Source: Niallia nealsonii
Lineage (GTDB): Bacteria; Bacillota; Bacilli; Bacillales; Cytobacillaceae
Length of the DNA stretch: 64,000 nt
Direction of reading: 5' to 3'
Assembly: GCF_002835805.1 (NCBI RefSeq)
Contig: NZ_PISE01000025.1
Span: forward strand, 24,917 to 88,916
Shown here piece by piece: positions 1-8,074 of this stretch. The notes beneath the pieces are model-generated. The model ran no database searches. It had not been told where the DNA came from and was given only the letters and a program-made list of their open reading frames with translations. The translations under genes and the position numbers were made by a program. Numbering within the stretch: position 1 is the first letter of the stretch; the number at the start of each line of letters is the position of its first letter.

Positions 1-1057
1 GTTGTTTTAAATCTTTATTTTTTGTTTTTAATGCAACGCAAAGGGCTGCTGCTCCTTGAGCAATATTACTAGGTAAATTCCCTGGCCCTGCAATTGTCTC
101 ATATCCAATAGAAGCATAAGATTGTATCATAAATGGTACTAAACCATAATGCATTCCCGTTGTAACCATTAATGGGAATATAGTACCTATTATTGTAGGA
201 ACCAACCATGGCGCATATAAATTAAGCATATTTAATCCTGTTGATATGCCTGTTCCTGCTACAAATCCTAGTGGTCCAAGTACTATAAATGCCAGTGGTG
301 TAACAATTAGTAAACATAATAGCGGTTTTAAGAAAAATCTAATCATTTTTGGAATATGCTTTTCTAGAAATCTATCTACATATGACAATATCCAAACAGT
401 TAAAAGGATTGGGATTACACTTGAAGAATAAGTTGCTAAAGTAACTGGAATCCCTAAAAATGATGTAAAATGAATATTAAACTGATCTGTCACTAATGCT
501 GTATAACTAGGGTGTATCATAGCTCCAGCAATAGCTACAGCAATAAATGGATTACATTTAAATTTAACTGCTGCCGTAAAAGCTAACATAACTGGCAAGA
601 AATACAACGGGGCATCGCCTATGAAGTTCAAGAAATAATAAGTATGACCTTCTGTATTAATTCCACATAATACGGCAATTGCTAATACAGATTTTATTAA
701 ACCTGCACCAATAATAGCTGGTAAAATGGGTGTAAATACCCCTGCTACTATATCAAGAAGATTTGTTACAAAACCTTTTTTCTCTTTAGGTTCTTCACTA
801 TTATTTGATGAGATATTAACTGAATTCATCAATGCTTCATATGCTTTTGGAACTTCAGGACCAATAATCAATTGAAATTGACCACCTTTATTTACAACAC
901 CAAGAACTCCTTTTGTATTTTTTAATACCCCTTCATTTACTTTAGAATTATCATTTAAATTAAATCTCAACCTTGTTGCACAATGAGTTAAATTGGAAAT
1001 ATTTTTTTCTCCGCCAACATTTTTTAAAATTTCTTGAGCAAGCTTTTGGAAATCCAT
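1..1057 (-). CDS. PTS beta-glucoside-type EIIBC permease, partial
   Basis: Sugar-phosphotransferase permease that imports and phosphorylates a sugar at the membrane. The reading frame runs from an ATG at 1057 off the left window edge (about 352 codons seen), preceded by a GGAGGATA ribosome binding site. Residues 1-80 are an EIIB domain with the phospho-accepting cysteine in LTHCATRLRF (Cys26). From about residue 105 follows a multi-helix EIIC domain with a GMHYGLVPFMIQS-like segment typical of the glucose/beta-glucoside family. Whether an EIIA domain is fused at the C-terminus cannot be seen. The sugar is inferred only from family resemblance (BglP/BglF-like); sucrose or trehalose are alternatives. 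Confidence 0.9.
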   Translation of the reverse strand, partial: MDFQKLAQEILKNVGGEKNISNLTHCATRLRFNLNDNSKVNEGVLKNTKGVLGVVNKGGQFQLIIGPEVPKAYEALMNSVNISSNNSEEPKEKKGFVTNLLDIVAGVFTPILPAIIGAGLIKSVLAIAVLCGINTEGHTYYFLNFIGDAPLYFLPVMLAFTAAVKFKCNPFIAVAIAGAMIHPSYTALVTDQFNIHFTSFLGIPVTLATYSSSVIPILLTVWILSYVDRFLEKHIPKMIRFFLKPLLCLLIVTPLAFIVLGPLGFVAGTGISTGLNMLNLYAPWLVPTIIGTIFPLMVTTGMHYGLVPFMIQSYASIGYETIAGPGNLPSNIAQGAAALCVALKTKNKDLKQ

Positions 1058-1193
1058 ATTTTATCCTCCACTATAATTAAAGTTTTTCTCTTATTTTCTC
1101 CTGTTTTCTAACGATTTCATTTTACATATAGAATCGATTGAAGGAATGTTCACATAGTACAAAAATATGGGTATCCTTGTATCTTTAAGAATG

Positions 1194-1243
1194 AAATTCA
1201 ATATTTGGGTTAATTTTCCAAACCTGGTGCCACCCTTGAATTT
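1194..1243 (-). promoter_or_regulatory. T-box-antiterminator-like fold upstream of the PTS gene
   Basis: On the minus strand AATTCAA pairs with TTGAATT (outer helix) and TTTGG with CCAAA (inner helix). The 5' side between them carries AGGGTGGCACC, which matches the T-box core AGGGTGGNACC. This is the arrangement of a T-box antiterminator. No stem I with specifier loop and no competing terminator were found, and the 5' part would overlap the EthD-like gene, so this is probably a remnant or a mimic. Confidence 0.3.
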
Positions 1244-1256
1244 TGCCAAATAGAAG

Positions 1257-1306
1257 ATTGATATCGGACATTTACAAATTTTATACTACGAATGCTCGAT
1301 ATCAAT
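1257..1306. repeat. Inverted repeat between EthD-like and PTS genes
   Basis: ATTGATATCG (1257-1266) and CGATATCAAT (1297-1306) are perfect 10-bp arms, with CATT/AATG continuing the stem after two mismatched bases. There is no strong T-run. It may be a weak terminator for the EthD-like gene or an operator for the PTS gene. Confidence 0.5.
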
Positions 1307-1365
1307 TTCTTATTCTCGTAAAAGCTTTCTAATTAAATTATTGAATATTCAGACTTTTATATTTT

Positions 1366-1704
1366 TTAAAATATATTTCTAACAGTGACTGGCAGGGTTA
1401 TCATAGTAGCAGTATCAATTAGCTTCTGTGTATCTTCTTCCACTTCATCTCCTATAGCAGAAATCCACGCACTTTCTGCTGCCTCGGCACTTTCAAACGT
1501 ATACACGGAAACAGCATCATATTGATTCGCTTCCCCAACATAGCCTCCGTCACCTTGGCCGGCAGCTCTAGTTTGATGTTGACGGTACTCAACTAATCCT
1601 GGTAGTTTTTTTGCAATCGGGCCATGTACATGCTCGTAATGATAATAAAATTCTTCAATAGTTAAATCCGGTTTTCTTTTGAAAATAAACATAATAGAAT
1701 GCAT
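1366..1704 (-). CDS. EthD family (dimeric alpha/beta barrel) protein
   Basis: Small EthD-type protein of 112 residues. The start at 1704 is chosen because GGAGGAG lies just upstream; a longer frame to 1758 exists but lacks a binding site. The N-terminus MHSIMFIFKRKPDLT, followed by FYYHYEHVHGPIAKKLPG, is the signature of the EthD/dimeric barrel fold; members act in ring or ketide metabolism or are uncharacterised, so no reaction is assigned. It is transcribed divergently from the MerR regulator, from a promoter with a 19-bp spacer (1775-1805), and is therefore a likely MerR target. Confidence 0.8.
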   Translation of the reverse strand: MHSIMFIFKRKPDLTIEEFYYHYEHVHGPIAKKLPGLVEYRQHQTRAAGQGDGGYVGEANQYDAVSVYTFESAEAAESAWISAIGDEVEEDTQKLIDTATMITLPVTVRNIF

Positions 1705-1774
1705 ATAAAATCTCCTCCATCTTTTAGAAATATATAAATCAAATAATATCCTGTACAAGATATCTTATAGATGT

Positions 1775-1805
1775 ATAATAAAGTCTATAGTTAGTATAGA
1801 GTCAA
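1775..1805 (-). promoter_or_regulatory. MerR-type promoter/operator of the EthD-like gene
   Basis: Minus strand: -35 TTGACT (1800-1805) and -10 TATTAT (1775-1780) separated by 19 bp, with a CTATA-N5-TATAG dyad in the spacer. Over-long spacers holding a dyad are the hallmark of MerR-activated promoters. Nearly the same 31-bp sequence precedes the arginase-fold gene (4302-4332). Confidence 0.75.
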
Positions 1806-1944
1806 GGATAGTAAAGCAAAAAAAAAAAATGAAAGCGTTAAATGTTATTTTTTATAACATGAACAGTTTTTTTATATAACATAAACTGTTTCTTTTTAAT
1901 AAAGGCACTCATACTTTCAATATAAAAAGGGAGTGAATAGATGG

Positions 1945-2781
1945 ATGAAACCTTATTTTTCTATCGGAGAAATGTCGAAACTAAATAATATTCCTATCCA
2001 AACCCTACGCTACTATGACAAGATCGATTTGTTTAAACCCAACTATGTAAATCCAGAAAACAACTATCGTTATTACACGATTAAGCAGTTTTTTTATTTA
2101 GACATTATTAAGTATTTAAAGTATATCGGCACGCCTTTAGAGGAAATGAAGAAAATTATAGAAAGCAATCCTGAATCTATGTATTCATTTTTAGATAAAC
2201 AGGAAATAACCATTCAAGAAAAAATTAGAAAGCTTCAGGACAGCCAACTGCTTATAAATAAGAGAAAATCTCAACTCTATGAACAACTGCTACTACAAAA
2301 ACGAAAGCTAGGCGTGGTATACAAACGCACAATCGAAGAGCGATTTATTCTAAAAGTTTCCTGCGATCAAGTTAATCCTCACGACAATCCTGATTTATAT
2401 ATACGCAAATTGGCAACGGTGCTAGAGAAGGAAGGAAGTATGGTGGATAATCATTATGGCTGTATCTATCCGTTAAAAAACTATTCACACAGCCAAGAAA
2501 TATATTACGATGCAGTTTATACCTCCATTATAGAAGAGCCAAAAATCGACTTGCCTTTGGATATTAAAGTCGATACACTGCCAGAAGGAGAATATATATG
2601 CATTGCTTTTGAATGGTCACCCGAAGATTACTATACATACTATACAAAGTTGCTAGAAACAATAAAAAAAGCACATGTATCAACAAATGGATTCGTCTAC
2701 GAAGTCTCTCTACCCAATAACTATACTTCTTCTAAAGAAGAAAATTTTATTACAGAATTACAAATTTCCATAAACAGATAG
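1945..2781 (+). CDS. MerR family transcriptional regulator with C-terminal sensor domain
   Basis: DNA-binding activator of 278 residues. ATG at 1945 is preferred over an in-frame GTG at 1933 because AGGGAG sits at good distance. Residues 3-70 form the MerR winged helix (FSIGEMSKLNN, then IQTLRYYDKIDLFKP), followed by a predicted coiled coil (about 75-115) and a C-terminal domain of about 150 residues that resembles the GyrI-like small-molecule-binding domain of BmrR-type regulators. It is divergent from the EthD-like gene. Two matching 19-bp-spacer promoters, at 1775 and 4302, predict that it controls the EthD-like and arginase-fold genes. The inducer is unknown. Confidence 0.88.
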   Translation: MKPYFSIGEMSKLNNIPIQTLRYYDKIDLFKPNYVNPENNYRYYTIKQFFYLDIIKYLKYIGTPLEEMKKIIESNPESMYSFLDKQEITIQEKIRKLQDSQLLINKRKSQLYEQLLLQKRKLGVVYKRTIEERFILKVSCDQVNPHDNPDLYIRKLATVLEKEGSMVDNHYGCIYPLKNYSHSQEIYYDAVYTSIIEEPKIDLPLDIKVDTLPEGEYICIAFEWSPEDYYTYYTKLLETIKKAHVSTNGFVYEVSLPNNYTSSKEENFITELQISINR

Positions 2782-2962
2782 AAATTATCATTGTAATCTA
2801 TAAAATTTGAAAGCGACTATACCTAGTTTTAATAAAAAGCTAACAGACAATTTTGAACTGCACTTCATTTCTTTGTACACAAGCAAATAATTGAAGGTAC
2901 AGTTTTTCTTTGGCAAAATTTAATCTTGAAGAAAAATTTTAAAACCATTGATTTATGAGTGG

Positions 2963-3133
2963 AATCGTATAAATTCCGATGAAATCAAATTAAAAACAAA
3001 CAAACTAGAACGGTCATTATAGTTTTACAAAGAGATGGTGGGCTTTAAAGTTTTAAAGAAACACAACAATATCTCAGAACTTACTGCAGATAGCAAAAAA
3101 TCCTTATTAGTGTTTAAAGAAATTCAAATATAG
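2963..3133 (+). pseudogene. VOC/glyoxalase-family gene remnant
   Basis: The forward frame reads KTNKLERSL, a TAG stop (3020-3022), then FYKEMVGFKVLKKH and LTADSKKSLLVFKE before a final TAG. This is the N-terminal beta-alpha-beta unit of a VOC/glyoxalase protein (NLERSLxFYxxxxGFxVL). No plausible start and no remaining C-terminal two thirds exist, so it is a decayed fragment. It lies between the MerR regulator and its predicted second target. Confidence 0.65.
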
Positions 3134-3244
3134 TAATTGTCGTCTCAAAATTTGTAATTAAGCTTTACTATTTTATAATTTTGTTGCGATATTTAGAATT
3201 TGATATAGCTGTACTGAGATTTTGGAGAAAACAATAAAAAATTG

Positions 3245-3281
3245 CCAAAAGGTCATCAGTGAAGTCCTGATGACCTTTTGG
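3245..3281 (-). terminator. Terminator of the arginase-fold gene
   Basis: Perfect 15-bp arms CCAAAAGGTCATCAG / CTGATGACCTTTTGG with a 7-nt loop. On the minus strand they are followed by CAATTTTTT. It lies directly after the stop of the arginase-fold gene. Confidence 0.9.
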
Positions 3282-3291
3282 TTGTAACTCA

Positions 3292-4236
3292 TTAAAATAT
3301 CCAATTAAAGGATGGTTTTTCGGTTTTATTGATATCTCCGATTAAAGGAAGGCGTGTCAGCATATTGGCCAGTGCATAAGAATCCCATGGGAAATGCTCT
3401 GTAATGCCAAGACCAACAATATCATAAGCCTTTGCTACATCTTGAAGTACACGAATAATAGTCTCCATGTTTGAGCCAGTTGGTGCCTTTTCAACCATAG
3501 AGCTATATGTTGACGGATTCGCAATTAACAACGAACGGAATTCTCTTAAATCTAGGACATCTAAATCAAAATGAACGATTATTTTTGAAATGTTTGTCTT
3601 ATGCAGCCAATCTAGCACAGGTGAACTGTCCTTCAAAATCGCCTCAGGTCTAACCACACTTAAGTCAAATTGTTTCATTACTTCTTTTTCAGAATCAGTT
3701 CCATCATTTAACCCTACATATAATACCTTATCAGGATTAACCAGTTTCGGTACTTCCGCAACGAAATCTTCATCTCCCACACCGAGCAGATTTGCAAGTA
3801 CATGAGCATGATGGTTTTCAAAATGCTCAGGAGTATTTACATCTGGATGAGCATCGATCCAAAGAATTGCAACATCTCCATCATACTTATCATTAAGATA
3901 AGCAAAAGGAGCCAGCTCAACTCCACAGTCCCCACCAAATACTACAACACGGTCAGGATTATGTTTCTTAAGAATGCCCTTTGCAGCATGAGCCTGCTTG
4001 AGCAGCGTACTTCGTGCGAAAATACCTCTTTCTACACCAAGTCCTTCTTCTGTTCGGTCGATAGGTACTTCTTCAAAAGTATCATTTGAGTGAGGAGCCA
4101 GCCAGTTAAGAAGCTGTGCACCGAGATAATACGCTGGATTATTTCCTCCTTGCCATTGCGGCATTAGTAAACGCAGCGTCTTAGAAGAGTCGCTAACCAT
4201 AGGATTCTCCTCCATAAATACTTTAGATTTTTTCAT
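3292..4236 (-). CDS. Arginase/ureohydrolase family protein
   Basis: Ureohydrolase-fold protein of 314 residues; members hydrolyse guanidino compounds (arginine, agmatine, formiminoglutamate) with two Mn ions. The start at 4236 is chosen for its AAGGAGG site; a longer frame to 4290 would begin at the transcription start. Metal motifs: IDAHPD (Asp128, His130, Asp132) and FDLDVLD (Asp224, Asp226). The usual GGDHS motif reads GGDCG at 101-105, so the first metal-ligand histidine is a cysteine; activity or substrate may differ from true arginase. It is monocistronic with its own terminator, from a MerR-type promoter matching that of the EthD-like gene. Confidence 0.88.
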   Translation of the reverse strand: MKKSKVFMEENPMVSDSSKTLRLLMPQWQGGNNPAYYLGAQLLNWLAPHSNDTFEEVPIDRTEEGLGVERGIFARSTLLKQAHAAKGILKKHNPDRVVVFGGDCGVELAPFAYLNDKYDGDVAILWIDAHPDVNTPEHFENHHAHVLANLLGVGDEDFVAEVPKLVNPDKVLYVGLNDGTDSEKEVMKQFDLSVVRPEAILKDSSPVLDWLHKTNISKIIVHFDLDVLDLREFRSLLIANPSTYSSMVEKAPTGSNMETIIRVLQDVAKAYDIVGLGITEHFPWDSYALANMLTRLPLIGDINKTEKPSFNWIF

Positions 4237-4301
4237 ATGAATAACCTCCTTATAAATGTCATGCATTCCTTTATTTTTAGAAAGATGCAAGTTATAAGGA
4301 A

Positions 4302-4332
4302 ATAATAAACTCTATAGTAACTACAGAGTCAA
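4302..4332 (-). promoter_or_regulatory. MerR-type promoter/operator of the arginase-fold gene
   Basis: Minus strand: -35 TTGACT (4327-4332), 19-bp spacer, -10 TATTAT (4302-4307). The dyad ACTCTGTA / TATAGAGT has one mismatch. 27 of 31 positions agree with the promoter at 1775-1805, including both hexamers and the spacer length. Confidence 0.75.
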
Positions 4333-4544
4333 ACTATTTGTCACTGGCAATTTGCTTTCCTCCAAGTCCAACGAAGTGAAGTTACGTATTATAAACGGTT
4401 AAGTAATTGCCTAAACAGGATAATTCTTGGTTTTTTGCGATAGGAATCTCCTTTATAATATATAGAGAACCTTTCATTAAACAGGCCTCATATGTCCACT
4501 ATTATTATGTAATATTGCTGTTTATAACTTAAATTTTGCAAACT

Positions 4545-4992
4545 TTATAAAAAAGAACTAAAGCATTGCCTTGCTTCTTCACAAATAATAGCGCCACCAA
4601 TTTCAACCATTTGATTTTTACAACAGTCGCAGCTTATATTTTCAGAATGATGGTGAATAACTTCCACCTCCAAGTTATCATGCAATGAATCATTTCTCTT
4701 TTTCTTTTGAACATTTCGCACAACAGTATAAGCAATCATCTGCTTACTTTGTTCTTCTGCGTGCTCAGAATCAGTAAAAGACGGTCATTATCAGATAATG
4801 ACCCTTGCCCATCGCATATCGGCCTTCCCACAAATGATGTAGATATTTTTCACGCTAGTATAATCATGTTTCATAGCTGTTTCAACTCCCTCATAACGGT
4901 TTGAATGAGGCGCCCATCTATGCCGTTGAAGAAGGCTGTTTCAGCGTTTACCGTTTTGATTGTACAAATGCTTGTTGAAGGATTTTTTGAAG
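4545..4992 (-). mobile_element. Degenerate IS66-family element
   Basis: Three minus-strand pieces occur in IS66 order. A TnpA-like C-terminus (ends FNGIDGRLIQTVMRELKQL, stop near 4871) overlaps by ATGA the start of a TnpB-like frame at 4874 (KNIYIICGKADMR), which stops after 27 codons (4791). After it comes a TnpC-like stretch (4548-4780) with KKKRNDSLHDNLEVEVIHH and a CDCC zinc-finger-like motif. ATGA coupling and the cGKxDMR motif are typical of IS66. Most of TnpB and TnpC is missing, so the element cannot move. No terminal repeats were identified. Confidence 0.65.
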
Positions 4993-4999
4993 AAGTAGA

Positions 5000-5417
5000 T
5001 GGTAAAAAAATTTGAGTCTCTGGGTGTAGTGTAACGGGGAGGATGGTTATTTTTATATGCGTTGTTTGAATGGGAGCTTACTGAATATTGAATAAAAAAT
5101 ATACTTAAAAAGCTTTTTCCGACTAAATTGTCAAAAAAAAGCTTTTTTAAATAGAGCTTACCTAACTTAATTTAAGCATTAAATGTTATTTATTGTCCTA
5201 TAACCTATATCTCAGATATTCCTAAATCTTTTCCAGTATGTTTTTGAACTACCGAAGCATATATCTAATATGACTTCTAAGCCTATCAAGGTCTATCTTG
5301 CCTTCATTTACACCATTTATAATCGGTGTAACATAGAGTTATCCCTTTGATTTATTGGGATAGACACTTCATTACATCATCTTTATAACGTCTAAGTATT
5401 CATATGAAGCAATGATT
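5000..5417. other. AT-rich intergenic stretch without a gene
   Basis: No supported gene. It contains two AAAAAGCTTTTT-type palindromes (about 5107-5153) that could form hairpins, and no coding frame with a binding site. Confidence 0.5.
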
Positions 5418-5813
5418 TTATTTGGCATTCTCATCTGCTTGATGAATGCCGAAAATATTTCCTTCCGTATCCAGATAATATCCCTGCCATGCCATTCCTG
5501 GCAAAGCATATTTTGGCAACGCTACTTTTCCTCCGTTATTTAGAATTTGTGCTTCAATCGAATCGTAATCTTCCACTCCCATTGTACAAGCATAGCCATT
5601 CAAAGCTTGGTTTAGTTCTGGGGGAAGACTTTGACGCTGCATCAAAGCACCGTTAATTCCAGGGTCGTTTTCAGCGCCAGTTACAGCTCCAAAATAAGGA
5701 ATCCCTGCATATTCACTCCAGTCTTGAAAGGTCCACCCAAATACTTCTCCATAAAACTTTTTTGCCCGATCCATATTATCCACATGAATTTCGAAATGAA
5801 CGAGTCTTCCCAT
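5418..5813 (-). CDS. VOC family (glyoxalase/bleomycin-resistance fold) protein
   Basis: VOC-fold protein of 131 residues, the usual length for one paired beta-alpha-beta module. It opens MGRLVHFEIHVDNMDRAKKFY and ends with the second-half motif GYYLDTEGNIFGIHQ, the standard pattern of predicted metal-site residues (His, Glu). A strong AGGAGG precedes the ATG at 5813. Members include lyases, dioxygenases and binding proteins; this subgroup (GxxHFEIxxxDxxRAxxFY) is mostly uncharacterised, so no substrate is assigned. It stands alone, flanked by decayed DNA. Confidence 0.87.
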   Translation of the reverse strand: MGRLVHFEIHVDNMDRAKKFYGEVFGWTFQDWSEYAGIPYFGAVTGAENDPGINGALMQRQSLPPELNQALNGYACTMGVEDYDSIEAQILNNGGKVALPKYALPGMAWQGYYLDTEGNIFGIHQADENAK

Positions 5814-6066
5814 AATTTCCTCCTAATTTTTTTAAAATTTTTTTCCCTCTCTTACCTAGTATGTATTCTATCAATACTGTTCGTAATCCTACTTCATTAT
5901 TGTAAAAAGCAGACTAATTTATTCCATTTTAGACTATTGATTGCCACCTGGTTTACCATAATGGACACACAAATTATTAGTGGCGTTATTTATCCGAAAA
6001 ACCACCCTATTAATGATTGGATCTAATACTATTATTTAGGAACTTCTCTATGTGACAGTTAAATTC

Positions 6067-6717
6067 CTATTTCTTTTTTTGACGATATAAATCAACTGAT
6101 TTATATCCTTGTGATAAGATATCAACCATTTGCGCTTGGCGCTTTTCATGTGTTTTCTGCTGCTTAGCCGAAAATATATAACGAGCCCAATCTTTTTGAT
6201 AACCTGGTGTTAGACCCTTGTAGAGCTTGAGTTCATTAGGATGATCTATTAACAGCTTTTTTATATCTTCTACATTATTCTCATAGTCAGCTACACATTG
6301 ACTTGCAGCTGATGTCTTTTGAGCTTTCTTTTTTTCACGCTTTAATCCAACGACAGTAAATACAGCATCCATACTCACCATTCGTGAAAATTTCATATCG
6401 CTATTTTCCACATATCCATCTTGGCCAACTTTCATTGCTGGAAAGATAGCATCTCTGTGAATGAACGTTTTATACTTCTTGTTTCCTTTTTTTGGATAGG
6501 CAAAAAATAAATACCCTTTTTCAAGCAACTGTTCCTCATTGATTATGCTTTGAGTATGGTCCACCATTTCATCGATTGTTTCGACAAAGATGAAAATAGC
6601 ATCATGGTCTCCAGATAATGTTGTCTTATATCCATTAGACAAATCATAATCACTCGGTTGATTAAGTACGGTCAAATTTTTATACTTATTCAGATTTAAT
6701 TTATTGATAATTGTCAT
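6067..6717 (-). CDS. YdeI/OmpD-associated family protein
   Basis: Cytoplasmic protein of 216 residues. The C-terminal 60 residues, with LTPGYQKDWARYIFSAKQQKTH and a basic helix, match the OmdA (YdeI/OmpD-associated) helical domain. The N-terminal part (about 10-120) resembles the domain found in YdeI/DUF1801-like proteins. Its role in Gram-positives is unknown; a bacteriocin-protection role was proposed for some Gram-negative relatives. A GGAGCAG site precedes the ATG. No operon partners. Confidence 0.75.
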   Translation of the reverse strand: MTIINKLNLNKYKNLTVLNQPSDYDLSNGYKTTLSGDHDAIFIFVETIDEMVDHTQSIINEEQLLEKGYLFFAYPKKGNKKYKTFIHRDAIFPAMKVGQDGYVENSDMKFSRMVSMDAVFTVVGLKREKKKAQKTSAASQCVADYENNVEDIKKLLIDHPNELKLYKGLTPGYQKDWARYIFSAKQQKTHEKRQAQMVDILSQGYKSVDLYRQKKK

Positions 6718-6853
6718 AACATACTGCTCCTTTATTTAACGTTTGGTCAAATCTCTTCCTTCCACTTTCAGCAATACTGATTTATCCCCTTATTTGTCTA
6801 ATAATCAGTGCTATCTCTGACCTTTTCCATCCATTTTGAACTTTTATTCAAGT

Positions 6854-6979
6854 TTAATAATTTAATAATGCTTTTCTAAAATTCACATACCATTGTGGAG
6901 CATTATCAAGATTAGCAGCATACTCTGAAACACCTTCACTAGGCAATTCAATCACTATTTCTGTTAAAACATCTACCAT
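6854..6979 (-). pseudogene. Truncated SRPBCC family gene
   Basis: A 41-codon frame reads MVDVLTEIVIELPSEGVSEY and then AANLDNAPQWYVNF, the N-terminal signature of SRPBCC (START-like) proteins that are normally about 140 residues long. It then runs into RKALLNY and a stop. The rest of the domain is not visible downstream, so this is a 3'-truncated copy, probably left by a deletion. Confidence 0.6.
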
Positions 6980-7019
6980 ATTTGTACCTACCTTTAATAC
7001 CCACTTTTTACTTAAGCTT

Positions 7020-7343
7020 TTGTCTACACTCTATATCTTAAAACAGTCCCTATTACTATCTTAATGCATTATCGATTATTTTTTAACAAAATCTGCCCAA
7101 TGTTGCAGCTATATCCACATAATGAGAGTGAACCATATAAACACAGATTTATAACGGCCAACTAAATTTGCCTCTTTTGCCACAATAAATAACATTTCTA
7201 TATTAGTTGCGGAAAAACAATCTCAAATTGATATTTGTTTAATATCAATTTGAGATATATAATAAAAACAACAATAATAGTAAGCGTTTACAGTAAATAA
7301 TATAACTGATTCTTTACTTTTTATACATAAGGAGGAATTAACT
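7020..7343. other. Intergenic region with cre-like site
   Basis: No gene seen. Contains the small inverted repeat TCTCAAATTGATAT / ATATCAATTTGAGA (about 7221-7257) and a CcpA-site-like sequence at 7279-7292. Confidence 0.5.
7279..7292 (+). promoter_or_regulatory. Candidate catabolite-responsive element (cre)
   Basis: AGTAAGCGTTTACA differs from the cre consensus (TGNAANCGNWNNCA type) at one outer base and is nearly palindromic. It lies about 50 bp upstream of the 48-residue ORF, so CcpA control is possible but unproven. Confidence 0.45.
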
Positions 7344-7490
7344 ATGAGCCAATTAGCAAGAGAATCCAAAGTGAAAGATTTAGTAGAAAAACAAAAATTC
7401 AATCAAAAAGAAATTATTGAGATGACTGATCCACAGATTGAATATTATCACTGGCTCTATTTTGAAGATTCAGCTTACGATTATATGTAA
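7344..7490 (+). CDS. Small BH0509-like protein
   Basis: 48-residue protein with a very strong ribosome binding site (AAGGAGGAATTAACT before the ATG). It reads MSQLARESKVKDLVEKQ, then a segment with MTDPQIEYYHWLYFED. The sequence resembles the short BH0509-type family of uncharacterised Bacillaceae proteins; that recognition is from memory of the motif. It is acidic at the C-terminus with no membrane segment. A cre-like site lies upstream. Confidence 0.65.
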   Translation: MSQLARESKVKDLVEKQKFNQKEIIEMTDPQIEYYHWLYFEDSAYDYM

Positions 7491-7549
7491 GTTAAAAATG
7501 AAACAATAATAATACAACTTTTGTATCGAGGGCGGCAGTGCCTCCTCTT

Positions 7550-7666
7550 ATGGAGACAATAAAAAAAGACCTTATTAAACAGCTGTTTGTCGTATGGTTG
7601 CCGGCGATAGGCTGTTTAATTTCGTTTCTGCACAAATATTTTTATGATAATTATTGTATTCTTTGA
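7550..7666 (+). other. 38-codon hydrophobic ORF inside a structured region
   Basis: METIKKDLIKQLFVVWLPAI begins a possible single-helix peptide of 38 residues ending at TGA 7664-7666. It lacks a normal binding site. The DNA around it is unusually structured: GAGGGCGGCAGTGCCTCC just upstream, and TTAAACAGC (7575-7583) pairing with GCTGTTTAA (7611-7619). It could be a type I toxin or a non-coding RNA; neither is demonstrated. Confidence 0.25.
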
Positions 7667-7844
7667 CGATATTTATCACACAGTTATTGGTTTTATGGTA
7701 AATTTGATTCAGATAGAAATGTTTCAGTTTTTAGCGAGGAGCATTATCCAAAAGAAGAAAAGCCATATAGTGATTATTGTAAGTTAGCTGACGATATGTA
7801 CAAAAAGGGATACCGTTCTTTAGCTAAGTCCCTTAACTCGTTAT

Positions 7845-7870
7845 CAAAAAAAGGGAATGTAAATCCCCTT
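7845..7870 (-). terminator. Terminator of the 54-codon gene
   Basis: Minus strand: AAGGG ... CCCTT hairpin followed directly by a run of T. It sits 40 bp past the stop at 7910. Confidence 0.65.
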
Positions 7871-7909
7871 CTTATTATAAATTCAGAATCTCCTATTATT
7901 ATTTACCTT

Positions 7910-8074
7910 CTAATATATTTTTGTTTCATCTTTCCTGTCAAAATCAACATTATTGAAATAATTAATTTTGGAAGCACTATTAACAGCCTCTTTCAATAAT
8001 CTTTCTTCAAAATCCTTTCTATTTTTATTAATAAATTTCGTAATATCTACACTTCTATTAGAATTTTGATTCAT
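7910..8074 (-). CDS. Small hypothetical protein (54 aa)
   Basis: Reads MNQNSNRSVDITKFINKNRK, then a mixed charged helix with ERLLKEAVNSASK, ending FDRKDETKIY. AAGGAGTATTTTG precedes the ATG and a terminator follows, so expression is plausible. It is soluble and highly charged, with no recognised family. Neighbours give no hint of function. Confidence 0.6.
   Translation of the reverse strand: MNQNSNRSVDITKFINKNRKDFEERLLKEAVNSASKINYFNNVDFDRKDETKIY

Noticed and set aside
1194..1704. Complete T-box riboswitch
   Set aside because: No specifier stem or terminator could be found and the upstream part would overlap a gene.
1829..1846. cre site in the EthD/MerR intergenic region
   Set aside because: TGAAAGCGTTAAAT lacks the conserved C/A end; too weak to call.
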